From PWQG01 sp050486205 (GTDB lineage: Bacteria > Pseudomonadota > Gammaproteobacteria > Pseudomonadales > Pseudohongiellaceae), in NCBI GenBank assembly GCA_050486205.1, contig JBJHCW010000010.1, positions 43,147-107,146 on the forward strand: a stretch of DNA of 64,000 bases. The letters run 5' to 3'. The notes beneath the pieces are model-generated. The model was not told where the DNA came from, made no database searches, and worked only from the letters and a program-made list of their open reading frames with translations. Positions 1 to 9,338 of this stretch are shown piece by piece. Within the stretch, counting starts at the first letter, position 1; the number at the start of each line of letters is the position of its first letter. The translations under genes were made by a program, and so were the position numbers.

Positions 1-627
1 GGCCTGGTCATGCCACTGGACAGAGCCAACGTGGATACCGATTTCATCATTCCGAAACAGTTTCTGAAATCGATCAAGCGGACGGGTTTCGGTGTCAACC
101 TGTTTGATGAGCATCGGTATCTGGATAAAGGTGAACCGGATTCGGATAACAGCAAGCGCCCGGTGAATCCCGACTTTGTGCTCAATCAGCCGCGCTATCG
201 GGGTGCCAGTGTGTTGCTGGCGCGTGAGAATTTTGGTTGCGGATCCAGTCGAGAGCATGCGCCCTGGGCATTGGATGACTACGGTTTTCGCGTGATCATT
301 GCGCCAAGTTTTGCTGATATATTCTTTAACAACTGCTTTAAGAATGGGATATTACCCATTGTTCTTGATGCAGATATAGTAAAAAACCTTTTTGAGGAGA
401 CCGAGAGGAATGAAGGGTTTTCGCTGAAGGTCGATCTCGCGAGTCAGACCATCACCCGCCCGGATGGAAGCCAGATTGATTTCGACGTGGACGGCTTTCG
501 CAAGCACTGCCTGCTCAATGGCCTGGACGATATCGGGTTGACACTGGAGAGTGCCGATGCCATCAGTGCTTTTGAAGCCGCGTGGCGCGAGCGATCGCCC
601 TGGTACTTCAGGGCGCCGCAGGGCTGA
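1..627 (+). CDS. leuD: 3-isopropylmalate dehydratase small subunit (5' partial)
   Basis: Small (swivel-domain) subunit of isopropylmalate isomerase. With LeuC it interconverts 2- and 3-isopropylmalate in leucine biosynthesis. The reading frame is open from base 1 (G-L-V before the first Met at 10), and LeuD proteins normally carry a short N-terminal stretch ending in such a motif, so a few codons and the start lie outside the window. The family signatures LDRANVDTD and, around residue 80, NFGCGSSREHAP (substrate-recognition loop) are intact. leuC is presumably just upstream and not seen. asd follows after 50 bases on the same strand. Confidence 0.97.
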   Translation, partial: GLVMPLDRANVDTDFIIPKQFLKSIKRTGFGVNLFDEHRYLDKGEPDSDNSKRPVNPDFVLNQPRYRGASVLLARENFGCGSSREHAPWALDDYGFRVIIAPSFADIFFNNCFKNGILPIVLDADIVKNLFEETERNEGFSLKVDLASQTITRPDGSQIDFDVDGFRKHCLLNGLDDIGLTLESADAISAFEAAWRERSPWYFRAPQG

Positions 628-677
628 AAGGCCCGGTCAGTCACATACAGACAATCAGAAGATTTACAGGAAAGCCC

Positions 678-1700
678 ATGAAAAAATTCAATGTCGCCGT
701 TGTTGGTGCCACCGGTGCAGTCGGTGAAACCCTGATCAGTATTCTGGAAGAGCGTAATTTCCCGGTGGACAAGTTGTTTCCGCTGGCCAGTGAGCGCTCT
801 GCAGGAGCCAAAACCCTGTTTCATGGCCGTCCCGTGACCATCCAGAACCTGGCGGATTTCGATTTCTCCCAGGTCGATATCGGACTGTTCTCCGCCGGTG
901 GCAGCATTTCGGCTGAGTACGCCGAAAAAGCTGGCAAGGCGGGTTGCGTCGTGATCGACAACACTTCACATTTCCGTTATGACGAAGATGTGCCCCTTGT
1001 GGTGCCCGAGGTCAACCCGCAGGCTATTGCCGGTTACACGTCCCGCAACATCATTGCCAACCCGAATTGCTCGACCATACAGATGCTGGTGGCGCTGAAG
1101 CCCATTCATGATGCAGTGGGTATTGCGCGCATCAATGTTGCAACCTATCAGGCTGTTTCCGGCACTGGCAAGCCAGCGATCGAAGAGCTCGCCGGTCAGA
1201 CAGCTGCCTTGCTCAATGGCCGTCCGGTTGAGTGCAACGTGTACCCAAAACAGATAGCATTCAATGCCTTGCCGCATATTGATGACTTTCAGGATAACGG
1301 ATATACAAAGGAAGAAATGAAAATGGTGTGGGAGACACACAAGATTCTGGGTGACGACACCATTGGTGTGAATCCGACCTGTGTCCGTATCCCTGTGTTC
1401 TATTCCCACTCGGAAGCCGTCCATATCGAGACGCGTAAACCCATCAGCGAGGATCAGGTGCGCAAGCTGCTGAAAAAGGCGCCAGGCGTGAAGCTCATGG
1501 ACAAGCGGGAGCCGGGTGGGTATCCAACACCGGTAGGCGACTCTGCTGGCAAGGATGAGGTGTTTGTCGGGCGTATCCGCCAGGATATTTCGCATCCAAA
1601 TGGCATCAACCTCTGGATTGTGGGTGACAATGTTCGAAAAGGTGCTGCACTTAACTCAATTCAGATAGCCGAAGTGTTGATAAAAGACTACTTATCATGA
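678..1700 (+). CDS. asd: Aspartate-semialdehyde dehydrogenase
   Basis: NADPH-dependent enzyme that converts aspartyl phosphate to aspartate semialdehyde, feeding lysine/diaminopimelate, threonine and methionine synthesis. The 340-residue product shows the N-terminal nucleotide-binding loop GATGAVG (residues 10-16) and the catalytic cysteine in NPNCSTIQM (Cys131). The frame is open upstream to 582, but the ATG at 678 follows an AGGAAAG ribosome-binding site and gives the usual N-terminus directly before the Rossmann fold, so I chose it. The leuD-asd-fimV-truA order is common in pseudomonad-like gammaproteobacteria. Confidence 0.97.
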   Translation: MKKFNVAVVGATGAVGETLISILEERNFPVDKLFPLASERSAGAKTLFHGRPVTIQNLADFDFSQVDIGLFSAGGSISAEYAEKAGKAGCVVIDNTSHFRYDEDVPLVVPEVNPQAIAGYTSRNIIANPNCSTIQMLVALKPIHDAVGIARINVATYQAVSGTGKPAIEELAGQTAALLNGRPVECNVYPKQIAFNALPHIDDFQDNGYTKEEMKMVWETHKILGDDTIGVNPTCVRIPVFYSHSEAVHIETRKPISEDQVRKLLKKAPGVKLMDKREPGGYPTPVGDSAGKDEVFVGRIRQDISHPNGINLWIVGDNVRKGAALNSIQIAEVLIKDYLS

Positions 1701-1728
1701 ATACTTACGGCAAATAAGTGAGCCCCAA

Positions 1729-1810
1729 GGAACCTCGGGCCAGGCTCGTCAAGGCGTTGCAGCATGATCAGATGGTTGCCGTTTGACGACCGCTCCGTGC
1801 CGGAGGTTCC
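1729..1810. repeat. Long-range inverted repeat in the asd-fimV spacer
   Basis: GGAACCTCGGGC at 1729-1740 faces its near-perfect reverse complement ending at 1810 (11 of 12 positions pair), with a loop of about 58 bases. It lies 21 bases before the fimV start, so if transcribed it would form a large stem-loop in the fimV leader. There is no T-tract, so a simple terminator is unlikely. Confidence 0.4.
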
Positions 1811-1831
1811 CCAGGCGCCAAGGATCAGATC

Positions 1832-4738
1832 ATGTCAAAAACGCCCTTGAAGGCCCTGCTGGCCATTGTTGTGCTGGCAGCCACACACGCAAAGGCAGTG
1901 GGTCTGGGCGACATCACGCTGGAATCTTCGCTGAACCAGCCGCTTTCTGCCACCATCCAGCTTACAGATACGGCAGGTGTGTCAGCGGAAGACATTGCAG
2001 TCAGCCTGGCCTCGGCGCGTGACTTTGACAGGTTCTCCCTGGATCGCCCTTATTTTCTTGACTCCATCCGCTTTGACGTAGAAACCAGTGATAGTGGGCA
2101 CTATGTTCGTGTCACCAGCCGTGAGCCGGTAAGGGAGCCTTACCTGGCCTTTGTGCTGGACACCCGCTGGCCGCGTGGTCGGGTGCTGACCGAGTACACG
2201 CTGTTGCTGGATCCTCCGGCATTTTCTGGTCAGGCCGCCACTCAAGCGCCACAACCCCCGGTTCGTGCCGAGCAGCAGTCGGTTCCGCCCACGCCAGCCG
2301 CTGCGCCAGAGAGCAGTGCCGGAGCAACCGCAAGCCCGGAGCCTGCCCCGTCTGCCGGCGCCGCGGCGCCGCGGACCGATCAACAATTTGCCAGTGCGCC
2401 TGACTCAATTACCGTATCCGAAGTTGACACACTCTGGGATATTGCACTGCGCGTTCGCCCGGACAGTTCAGTGAGCGTGCAGCAGGCCATGATCGCACTG
2501 CAGCGTGCGAATCCGGACGCCTTCATCTCGGACAACATCAATCTGGTTCGCAGCGGTGCTGTGCTTCGCGTGCCCAGCGATGCGGATCTGCGCAGCGTGA
2601 CCGCCGCCGATGCAGTGGCTGAGGTCGGCCGGCAGAACCAATTGTTTGCCAACCGCCAGTCTGCGCCAGCAGCGACGCAACCACTGACTGCTGGGCCGAT
2701 CAGTGCGCTTGCCAGCACCGGGCAGCCTGGCGAGCTCACGGTGGTGACTTCGGATGAGCCTTCGGATGAGGCCTCAGCGGCAGCAACGGCTGCAGCCAGT
2801 GACAGCGCCGCACTTGATCAGGACATCCAGCGCATGGAAGACCGTCTTGCGGTAAGCCAGGAAGAGCTGGATCGGGTGGATCGCGAAAATGCGGATCTGA
2901 ATGAGCGACTGGGCATGCTGCAGGAACAGATTGCGTCGGCGCAGGAGATTCTGCGTCTTCGTGACCTGGAGTTGGCGCAGTTACAGGCATCACTGGCGGA
3001 AAGCGGTGCACAGACGGCCATGAGCGAGACAGCAGGGGCCATGGATTCAGCACCTCCGCCGACGGTGACCCTGGCGCCAGAGGCCGGCATGGTTGAGCAG
3101 CTTGTCAACCGCGTGCTCAATAACCCCATACTGCTGGGCCTGGTACTTGGTCTGCTGGTGGCAATCCTTGTGTTGCTGCTGATTCGCCGCAACAAGAACC
3201 AGCAGACTGCGATGGCAGAAGATCGGGCTGATGACTTCACCGCACGAGATGAAGATCGCGTGGCTTTCGCCGCAGCAGGCCTGGCGGCGGGCGGTGGTGC
3301 GTTAGCAACCACTACCCGGGATAATGAACCTGAAGACTCATCCGCGGAAGAAAATGTTGACTGGATGGACGCCGCTGATGAGTCGGCTGAGACTGAAGAG
3401 CGTGAATCCAGAACGAGCGAAGAGACCGAGATCGATGCGCTGTTCGGTGTTGACTGGGACGACAGGGACGAAGGAGAAGATGAGCAGTTTCTGCCAGGCG
3501 AAAGCAGTGATGTACTACTGCACAAGGAGCAGAACGAGGAGCTGATTGCTGAAGTTGATGCCCTGATGGCCCATCAGCAGCATGAAGAGGCGCAAGCAAT
3601 CCTTCAGGATGCGATAGTTGCTGACCCCAATGACACAGCACTTCGCGTCAAGTTGCTTGAAGTCTATGCCAGTCAGGGGGACGAGACAGCTTTCCGCCTG
3701 CAGGAGTCCGAGCTGTCGCGGCTGCCGATGGATGAGCAATCGCAACAGAAACTTGAAGATTTGCGCCTCATGATGTTCTCGGCCACTCTGCTTGATCGCG
3801 AAGCGGACGCCAACCATGAAGATAAAGCTGGTGAAAACAATGATCTGGACGACATTGATGACATCGAGCTTGAACTGGATATGGCGGCCAGCTCGGATGT
3901 TGACGACAACAAGGTATTACACGGCTCCTCACCTGATTCGGCGTCTTACACGGATGACGACACGGATGACATCAACTTTGATCCTTTTGATGACCCGGAA
4001 CAACAGTCGACTTCTACAAGCACCGTCGCCGCAGGCGAGATACCGGATGATGGCGACACAGACGCCGATGACTCGGATATTGATTTTGATTTTGACCTGG
4101 ATCTTGATCTCGATGCTGAGCTGGACAGCGACGACGACGCCGACCTGGATGAAATTTCGCTGACTGAGAAACCTGAGGCTGACGCCGAGAAGGGTGACGA
4201 GGATGATGAGGAATTCAGTTTCGATATTGATGACTTTGATCTTGATGCCCCTGCCGATGATGCAGTGAGCTCTGACAGCACAGACGATACAGGCATTGAG
4301 GAAATTGAAGCAGCAGACATAGCAGCTGAACCGGACCTGGAGCTTACGCTGGACGATGAGGACTTTGTCCTGCCTGAGCCTGAGCCGGAGCCGGAGCCGG
4401 AGCCGGAGCTTGAGGCAAGGCCAAAGCCAGAGTCTGAGTTCGACACCGAACTCGAGCCGGAACCGGAACCTGTCCACACGACCAGCGCCCTGGATGACCT
4501 GGAGTTCACATCTGGCGCACTCACCGGTGCCACAGACACGGCTGCTTCCGAAGGCGATGACGACGAGTTCCAGTTTCTGTCGGACAGTGATGAGGCTGGC
4601 ACCAAGCTGGATCTTGCACGCGCGTATATCGATATGGACGATAGCGAAGGTGCCCGGGAGATTCTTGCCGAGGTGATCGATGAAGGTACGGAAGCTCAGG
4701 TGCAACAGGCACGCGATCTGCTGGCCCGCCTTGACTGA
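1832..4738 (+). CDS. fimV: FimV/HubP-type polar peptidoglycan-binding protein
   Basis: Large inner-membrane polarity factor. In pseudomonads and vibrios this family organises the cell pole for type IV pili and chemotaxis. The 968 residues contain, in order, a signal peptide (about 1-22), the FimV N-terminal domain (24-130), a Pro/Ala/Ser linker, a LysM domain (about 191-249), a coiled coil (about 330-385), one membrane helix (about 432-453), a TPR-like region near 570-620, a very acidic cytoplasmic tail with Pro-Glu and Asp runs, and the conserved C-terminal FimV domain (last ~45 residues, beginning LDLARAYIDM). No pilus genes adjoin it. truA follows, as in Pseudomonas. Confidence 0.93.
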   Translation: MSKTPLKALLAIVVLAATHAKAVGLGDITLESSLNQPLSATIQLTDTAGVSAEDIAVSLASARDFDRFSLDRPYFLDSIRFDVETSDSGHYVRVTSREPVREPYLAFVLDTRWPRGRVLTEYTLLLDPPAFSGQAATQAPQPPVRAEQQSVPPTPAAAPESSAGATASPEPAPSAGAAAPRTDQQFASAPDSITVSEVDTLWDIALRVRPDSSVSVQQAMIALQRANPDAFISDNINLVRSGAVLRVPSDADLRSVTAADAVAEVGRQNQLFANRQSAPAATQPLTAGPISALASTGQPGELTVVTSDEPSDEASAAATAAASDSAALDQDIQRMEDRLAVSQEELDRVDRENADLNERLGMLQEQIASAQEILRLRDLELAQLQASLAESGAQTAMSETAGAMDSAPPPTVTLAPEAGMVEQLVNRVLNNPILLGLVLGLLVAILVLLLIRRNKNQQTAMAEDRADDFTARDEDRVAFAAAGLAAGGGALATTTRDNEPEDSSAEENVDWMDAADESAETEERESRTSEETEIDALFGVDWDDRDEGEDEQFLPGESSDVLLHKEQNEELIAEVDALMAHQQHEEAQAILQDAIVADPNDTALRVKLLEVYASQGDETAFRLQESELSRLPMDEQSQQKLEDLRLMMFSATLLDREADANHEDKAGENNDLDDIDDIELELDMAASSDVDDNKVLHGSSPDSASYTDDDTDDINFDPFDDPEQQSTSTSTVAAGEIPDDGDTDADDSDIDFDFDLDLDLDAELDSDDDADLDEISLTEKPEADAEKGDEDDEEFSFDIDDFDLDAPADDAVSSDSTDDTGIEEIEAADIAAEPDLELTLDDEDFVLPEPEPEPEPEPELEARPKPESEFDTELEPEPEPVHTTSALDDLEFTSGALTGATDTAASEGDDDEFQFLSDSDEAGTKLDLARAYIDMDDSEGAREILAEVIDEGTEAQVQQARDLLARLD

Positions 4739-4785
4739 CGGTCCACTCTTGCCTGGTTACTGAATCTGGGTCACGGAATCTGATT

Positions 4786-5586
4786 GTGTCTGAACGAATT
4801 GCCTTGTGTGTGGAATATGATGGCGCTGCATTTCATGGTTGGCAGCGACAGGCCTCACCCTTGCTGCCAACAGTTCAATCAGCACTGGAAAAGGCGCTCT
4901 CCGCCATAGCAGATACTGCGATTTCCATTTCCTGCGCTGGTCGAACCGATACCGGCGTGCACGCCACCGGTCAGGTCATTCATTTTGATGCACCCATTGA
5001 TCGTGGCGAAAAAGCCTGGCTTATGGGGACCAACAGTCTGCTGCCAGCCAGTGTGCGCGTGCAATGGGCAAAAACGGTTGATGCCCGCTTTCATGCACGC
5101 TTCTCGGCAACCGAGCGTCGCTACCGATATGTCATTCATTGTCATGCAGTCGCTCCGGCCTTGATGCGCGGACAACTGACGCACAGTCGCGTGCCGCTGG
5201 ATGCGGTTGCCATGCACGAAGCCGGCAAGGCGCTGATTGGTGAACATGACTTCAGTGCGTTCCGGGCCGCAGGCTGCCAGTCGCGTACACCGTGGCGTCA
5301 CGTCAGCCAGCTTCAGGTATACAGGCGTGGCAACTTTCTGGTCATCGATATACGGGCAAACGCGTTCCTGCAGCATATGGTCCGGAACATCGCCGGGTCA
5401 CTGATGGCTGTTGGCCGCGGTGAGCAACCGCTCCACTGGTTGGCTGAGCTGCTGAGCGGTCGCGATCGGACGAAGGCGGCTGCAACAGCCAGTCCTGCAG
5501 GCCTCTATCTGGTGTCGGTAGGCTATCCGGCTGAATACGGCTTGCCGGTTACACCGCAAGGGCCGTGTTTTCTCGGTGACATGTGA
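4786..5586 (+). CDS. truA: tRNA pseudouridine(38-40) synthase
   Basis: Isomerises uridines 38-40 in the anticodon stem-loop of several tRNAs. The 266-residue product contains the catalytic motif GRTDTGVHA with Asp55, the N-terminal YDGAAFHGWQRQ motif and the C-terminal FLQHMVRNIAG motif. The start is a GTG at 4786; no ATG in this frame precedes the first conserved motif. It sits between fimV and trpF as in many gammaproteobacteria. Confidence 0.97.
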   Translation: MSERIALCVEYDGAAFHGWQRQASPLLPTVQSALEKALSAIADTAISISCAGRTDTGVHATGQVIHFDAPIDRGEKAWLMGTNSLLPASVRVQWAKTVDARFHARFSATERRYRYVIHCHAVAPALMRGQLTHSRVPLDAVAMHEAGKALIGEHDFSAFRAAGCQSRTPWRHVSQLQVYRRGNFLVIDIRANAFLQHMVRNIAGSLMAVGRGEQPLHWLAELLSGRDRTKAAATASPAGLYLVSVGYPAEYGLPVTPQGPCFLGDM

Positions 5587-5689
5587 ATCAGGCCGAATTT
5601 CCTGTGCAGTATCTGTTAAAATTCCCGTTTTTCGTTTTGTGCCTGTCTGCAGTGTCTGTCTGCAGAGCGTGTATTGGGAGGGCTTCCGT

Positions 5690-6337
5690 GTGAGCAGAGT
5701 GCGGGTCAAAGTATGCGGCATCACCCGGCCGGAGGATGCAATCCTGGCGTCCCGGTCTGGCGCTGATGCCATTGGCCTGGTGTTTTACGGGAAGAGTCAG
5801 CGCTGTGTTGATGTCGAGCAGGCAAAGGCCATTCGTGCCGCATTGCCCGCGTTTGTTTCCCTGGTGGCCCTGTTCGTGAACCCTGCCGTTGCACAGGTCC
5901 GTGAATTACTCGATTCGCTGGCCATTGATTGCCTGCAGTTTCACGGGGATGAATCACCTGATTTTTGTGCTCAGTTTGCACATCCTTACATGAAAGCCCT
6001 CAGGGTACGGGACAACTCGAACCCATTACCAGAACTGGAGCGCTATGCCGGTGCCAGTGCCATCCTGCTGGACAGTTTTGATCCCGCGCTGGCAGGCGGC
6101 ACGGGCAAAACCTTTGACTGGTCGATCGCCAGTCGGTGCGTTGCAGGCACCAGCCAGGCCATAGTGCTGGCCGGAGGGCTGACATCGGACAATGTGGTTC
6201 AGGCTATCGAGCAGGTCCGCCCGTGGGCGGTGGACGTAAGCAGTGGCGTGGAAAGTGAGCCCGGCATCAAATGCCGGAAGCGTATGAGTGAATTCTTCAA
6301 CGAGGTATATCGTGTCCAATCTGCAGCAGCAATTTGA
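5690..6337 (+). CDS. trpF: Phosphoribosylanthranilate isomerase
   Basis: TIM-barrel enzyme of tryptophan synthesis, here a separate protein rather than a TrpC fusion. The family motifs VKVCGIT (near the N-terminus), LLDSFD, GGTGKTFDW, LAGGLTSDNV and DVSSGVES are all present. The frame is open from 5576, but a GTG at 5690 preceded by GGGAGG gives a normal 215-residue protein beginning MSRVRVKVCG; the upstream extension would be non-conserved. Its last 26 bases overlap the proposed trpB start, suggesting translational coupling. Confidence 0.95.
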   Translation: MSRVRVKVCGITRPEDAILASRSGADAIGLVFYGKSQRCVDVEQAKAIRAALPAFVSLVALFVNPAVAQVRELLDSLAIDCLQFHGDESPDFCAQFAHPYMKALRVRDNSNPLPELERYAGASAILLDSFDPALAGGTGKTFDWSIASRCVAGTSQAIVLAGGLTSDNVVQAIEQVRPWAVDVSSGVESEPGIKCRKRMSEFFNEVYRVQSAAAI

Positions 6338-7523
6338 TGGTCCCGATGCCAGTGGGCACTTCGGTCCCTATGGTGGCATTTTTGTAGGCGAAACGCTGAT
6401 GGCAGCGGTGGAAGAGCTGGACCAGCTTTACACCAGGTTGTCCCGGGATCCCGAGTTCTGGCGCACCTTCGATGCTGATCTGGCGGATTACGTCGGCAGA
6501 CCTTCACCGCTGTACCTCGCCGAGCGGCTGACCAGCAAATACGCTGGTGCCCGAATTGTGCTCAAGCGCGAAGATCTCAACCATACCGGCGCGCACAAGA
6601 TCAACAACACCATCGGGCAGGCATTGCTGGCCAAGTTCATGGGCAAGCAGCGCATCATAGCCGAGACCGGCGCCGGTCAGCATGGCGTTGCCACCGCAAC
6701 CGTTGCTGCACGACTTGGACTGGAGTGCCATGTCTATATGGGCGCTGAGGATGTCCAGCGTCAGGCAGCCAACGTGTTCCGGATGAAATTGCTTGGCGCT
6801 AACGTGGTGGCGGTGGAAAGTGGTTCGCGCACTCTCAAGGACGCCATGAATGAGGCGTTGAGAGACTGGGCCACCAACGTTGACAATACTTACTACATTA
6901 TTGGTACGGTGGCCGGTCCGCACCCGTATCCCAGGTTGGTACGCGACTTTCAATGTGTCATTGGCCGCGAGGCCCGCGAGCAGTCACTGGCCAAATACGG
7001 CGTCCTGCCTGACGCGCTGGTGGCTTGTGTCGGCGGTGGCTCCAATGCCATTGGCCTGTTTCATCCCTTTCTGTCCGATACCGGGGTGAAGATGTACGGT
7101 GTCGAGGCCGGGGGGGATGGCGTTGATACGGGGCGCCATGCTGCACCGCTGAGCGCCGGGCGACCCGGTGTATTGCACGGTAATCGCACTTACCTCATGA
7201 GCAGTGATGATGGCCAGATTCTGGCCACTCATTCGGTATCGGCAGGGCTGGATTATCCGGGCGTTGGACCGGAACATGCCTGGCTCAAGGATATCAAGCG
7301 AGTGGACTATGTCTCGGTGACCGATCAGGAGGCGCTGGATGCTTTCCGCGAGCTGACTCGTATGGAAGGCATCATTCCCGCCCTGGAATCAGCGCATGCG
7401 CTGGCCTATGCAGGCAAGCTTGCCGCCACTCTGTCGCCGGAACAGATTGTCATGGTCAATCTTTCCGGTCGCGGTGACAAGGACATACATACGGTTGCTG
7501 AAATAGATGGCATCACGTTGTGA
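6312..7523 (+). CDS. trpB: Tryptophan synthase beta chain
   Basis: PLP-dependent subunit that condenses indole with serine. The product has 403 residues. The PLP lysine lies in HTGAHKINN (Lys96), and the phosphate-binding GGGSNA loop follows near residue 242. I prefer the GTG at 6312, which has a GAGG ribosome-binding site 6 bases upstream; an ATG at 6288 would add eight residues. Either start lies within the 3' end of trpF. Partner trpA starts 32 bases downstream of the stop. Confidence 0.97.
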   Translation: MSNLQQQFDGPDASGHFGPYGGIFVGETLMAAVEELDQLYTRLSRDPEFWRTFDADLADYVGRPSPLYLAERLTSKYAGARIVLKREDLNHTGAHKINNTIGQALLAKFMGKQRIIAETGAGQHGVATATVAARLGLECHVYMGAEDVQRQAANVFRMKLLGANVVAVESGSRTLKDAMNEALRDWATNVDNTYYIIGTVAGPHPYPRLVRDFQCVIGREAREQSLAKYGVLPDALVACVGGGSNAIGLFHPFLSDTGVKMYGVEAGGDGVDTGRHAAPLSAGRPGVLHGNRTYLMSSDDGQILATHSVSAGLDYPGVGPEHAWLKDIKRVDYVSVTDQEALDAFRELTRMEGIIPALESAHALAYAGKLAATLSPEQIVMVNLSGRGDKDIHTVAEIDGITL

Positions 7524-7554
7524 TGGTGAGACTCAAGATCAAGGACTACAGGAC

Positions 7555-8397
7555 ATGACCCAGGCTAGCGCCCAGACAGGGACCCGAATACAGACAGTGC
7601 TGGACAACGCAAGAAAACAGGGCCGCAAGGCCCTGATTCCCTACATTGTGGCCGGGGACCCGGACGCCGCCACCACCGTGAGTCTGATGCACTCCCTGGT
7701 GGCGCAGGGCGCCGATATCATCGAACTGGGTGTGCCCTTCAGTGATCCTTCTTCCGACGGTCCTGTCATCCAGCTTGGCGGTGAGCGTGCGCTGGCGGCA
7801 GGCATGACATTGTCTGGCGTGCTGAAAGTGGTCAGCACATTCCGTGAAGTGGACAGCGACACACCCGTTGTGCTGATGGGGTATCTCAATCCAGTGGAGT
7901 CCATGGGTTATCAGCGCTTTGCCGAGCGTGCAGCCGCCGCTGGTGTGGACGGCGTGTTGATGGTGGACCTGCCGGTACCTGAAGCATCCGAGTGGCTGAA
8001 AATCCTTGAGGCACAAGGTCTGGATACAGTGTTCCTGGTGGCCCCGACGACACACCCGGCGCGTCTCGATACCATCTGCAAGTATTCAACCGGATATATC
8101 TATTATGTGTCACTCAAAGGTGTCACCGGCGCGGCCATCACTGATCACGGTGATATCCAGCAACGCATTTCCGAGCTCAGGGCCAGAACCCGTCAGCCGA
8201 TCGTGGTGGGTTTTGGCATCAAGGATGAAGCCAGTGCCGTCGCCATGGCCGGACTGGGTGATGGCGTGATTGTCGGCAGTGCTCTGGTGTCCCGGATTGC
8301 ACGCTTCAGCGAGCCGGACGCCGACATATCGTCCGACAGTATCCGGGATGCAGTGTCGCTGATCGCGCGCATACGCAAGGCACTGGACGAAATGTAG
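7555..8397 (+). CDS. trpA: Tryptophan synthase alpha chain
   Basis: Cleaves indole-3-glycerol phosphate and channels indole to TrpB. The TIM-barrel protein of 280 residues carries ELGVPFSDP with the catalytic Glu and DGPVIQ with the catalytic Asp, plus the phosphate-binding GFGIKDE segment. The frame extends back to 7507, overlapping trpB, but the ATG at 7555 after an AGGA-like site gives the family-typical N-terminus. accD comes next, the usual trpA-accD-folC order. Confidence 0.96.
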   Translation: MTQASAQTGTRIQTVLDNARKQGRKALIPYIVAGDPDAATTVSLMHSLVAQGADIIELGVPFSDPSSDGPVIQLGGERALAAGMTLSGVLKVVSTFREVDSDTPVVLMGYLNPVESMGYQRFAERAAAAGVDGVLMVDLPVPEASEWLKILEAQGLDTVFLVAPTTHPARLDTICKYSTGYIYYVSLKGVTGAAITDHGDIQQRISELRARTRQPIVVGFGIKDEASAVAMAGLGDGVIVGSALVSRIARFSEPDADISSDSIRDAVSLIARIRKALDEM

Positions 8398-8450
8398 TGA
8401 TAGAATACCCGCAATTGGCTCCCTAAAGGATTGAATTCAGGAAAGTCTCT

Positions 8451-9326
8451 ATGAGTTGGATAAACAAGATCCTGCCGTCTATCGGTGGTACTGGTCCCGG
8501 CAACAATGGCAAACAGAAGTCCAGTGTGCCGGAAGGATTGTGGAAGAAGTGCCCACGCTGCGAAGCGGTTCTTTACCGGCCCGATCTGGAACGTAATCTG
8601 GATGTATGCCCAAAGTGTGATCATCACCTGCGAATTACGGCAAGGCGCCGTCTGGAGCTTTTCCTGGACCCGGGTGAACCGCAGGAACTGTTTGTTGATG
8701 TGGAACCTGTGGATATCCTGAAATTCAAGGATCTGAAAAAGTACAAGGACCGCCTGGCAGCGGCCCAGAAGAGCACTGGCGAAAAAGACGCGCTGATCGT
8801 TGTGCGCGGTCAGGTCAAGGGCACCGAAATGGTAGTGGCAGCCTTTGAGTTCGGTTTCATTGGCGGCTCCATGGGCGCTGTGGTGGGTGAAAAGTTCGTC
8901 CGGGCTGTGGATGTATGCATCGACGAAGGTCTGCCACTGGTCTGTTTCTCCACCAGCGGTGGCGCGCGTATGCAGGAAGCGCTGGTGTCATTGATGCAGA
9001 TGGCCAAGACATCGGCTGCGCTTGCGCGACTCAGGCAACATGGTATTCCTTTCATTTCGGTGTTGATTGATCCGGTTTATGGTGGTGTGTCTGCCAGTCT
9101 GGCCATGTTGGGCGATATCAATATTGCAGAACCCAATGCGCTGGTGGGATTCACCGGACCCGATGTGATCCGCCAGACGGTTCGTGTGAAACTGCCGGAC
9201 GGTTTCCAGCGCAGTGAATTTCTGCTCGAGCATGGTGCCATCGACATGATTGTTCACCGCCGGGACCTGCGCGACCGTGTACAGGGCCTGGCCGGCAAGC
9301 TCATGCAATTGCCGCCCGTGGCCTGA
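8451..9326 (+). CDS. accD: Acetyl-CoA carboxylase carboxyltransferase subunit beta
   Basis: Beta subunit of the carboxyltransferase that makes malonyl-CoA for fatty acid synthesis. The 291-residue protein starts with the N-terminal zinc ribbon (two CPxC motifs near residues 28-31 and 47-50) followed by the crotonase-like carboxyltransferase domain with the STSGGARMQE motif. The ATG at 8451 has an AGGAAAG ribosome-binding site. The partner accA is not in this window. Confidence 0.97.
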   Translation: MSWINKILPSIGGTGPGNNGKQKSSVPEGLWKKCPRCEAVLYRPDLERNLDVCPKCDHHLRITARRRLELFLDPGEPQELFVDVEPVDILKFKDLKKYKDRLAAAQKSTGEKDALIVVRGQVKGTEMVVAAFEFGFIGGSMGAVVGEKFVRAVDVCIDEGLPLVCFSTSGGARMQEALVSLMQMAKTSAALARLRQHGIPFISVLIDPVYGGVSASLAMLGDINIAEPNALVGFTGPDVIRQTVRVKLPDGFQRSEFLLEHGAIDMIVHRRDLRDRVQGLAGKLMQLPPVA

Positions 9327-9338
9327 GCAGGAACGCCG

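Noticed and set aside
3929..4705. Open frames on the minus strand opposite the fimV acidic tail (258 and 219 codons)
   Set aside because: Repetitive Ser/Arg-rich translations caused by Asp/Glu codon runs on the other strand; no domain and no ribosome-binding site.
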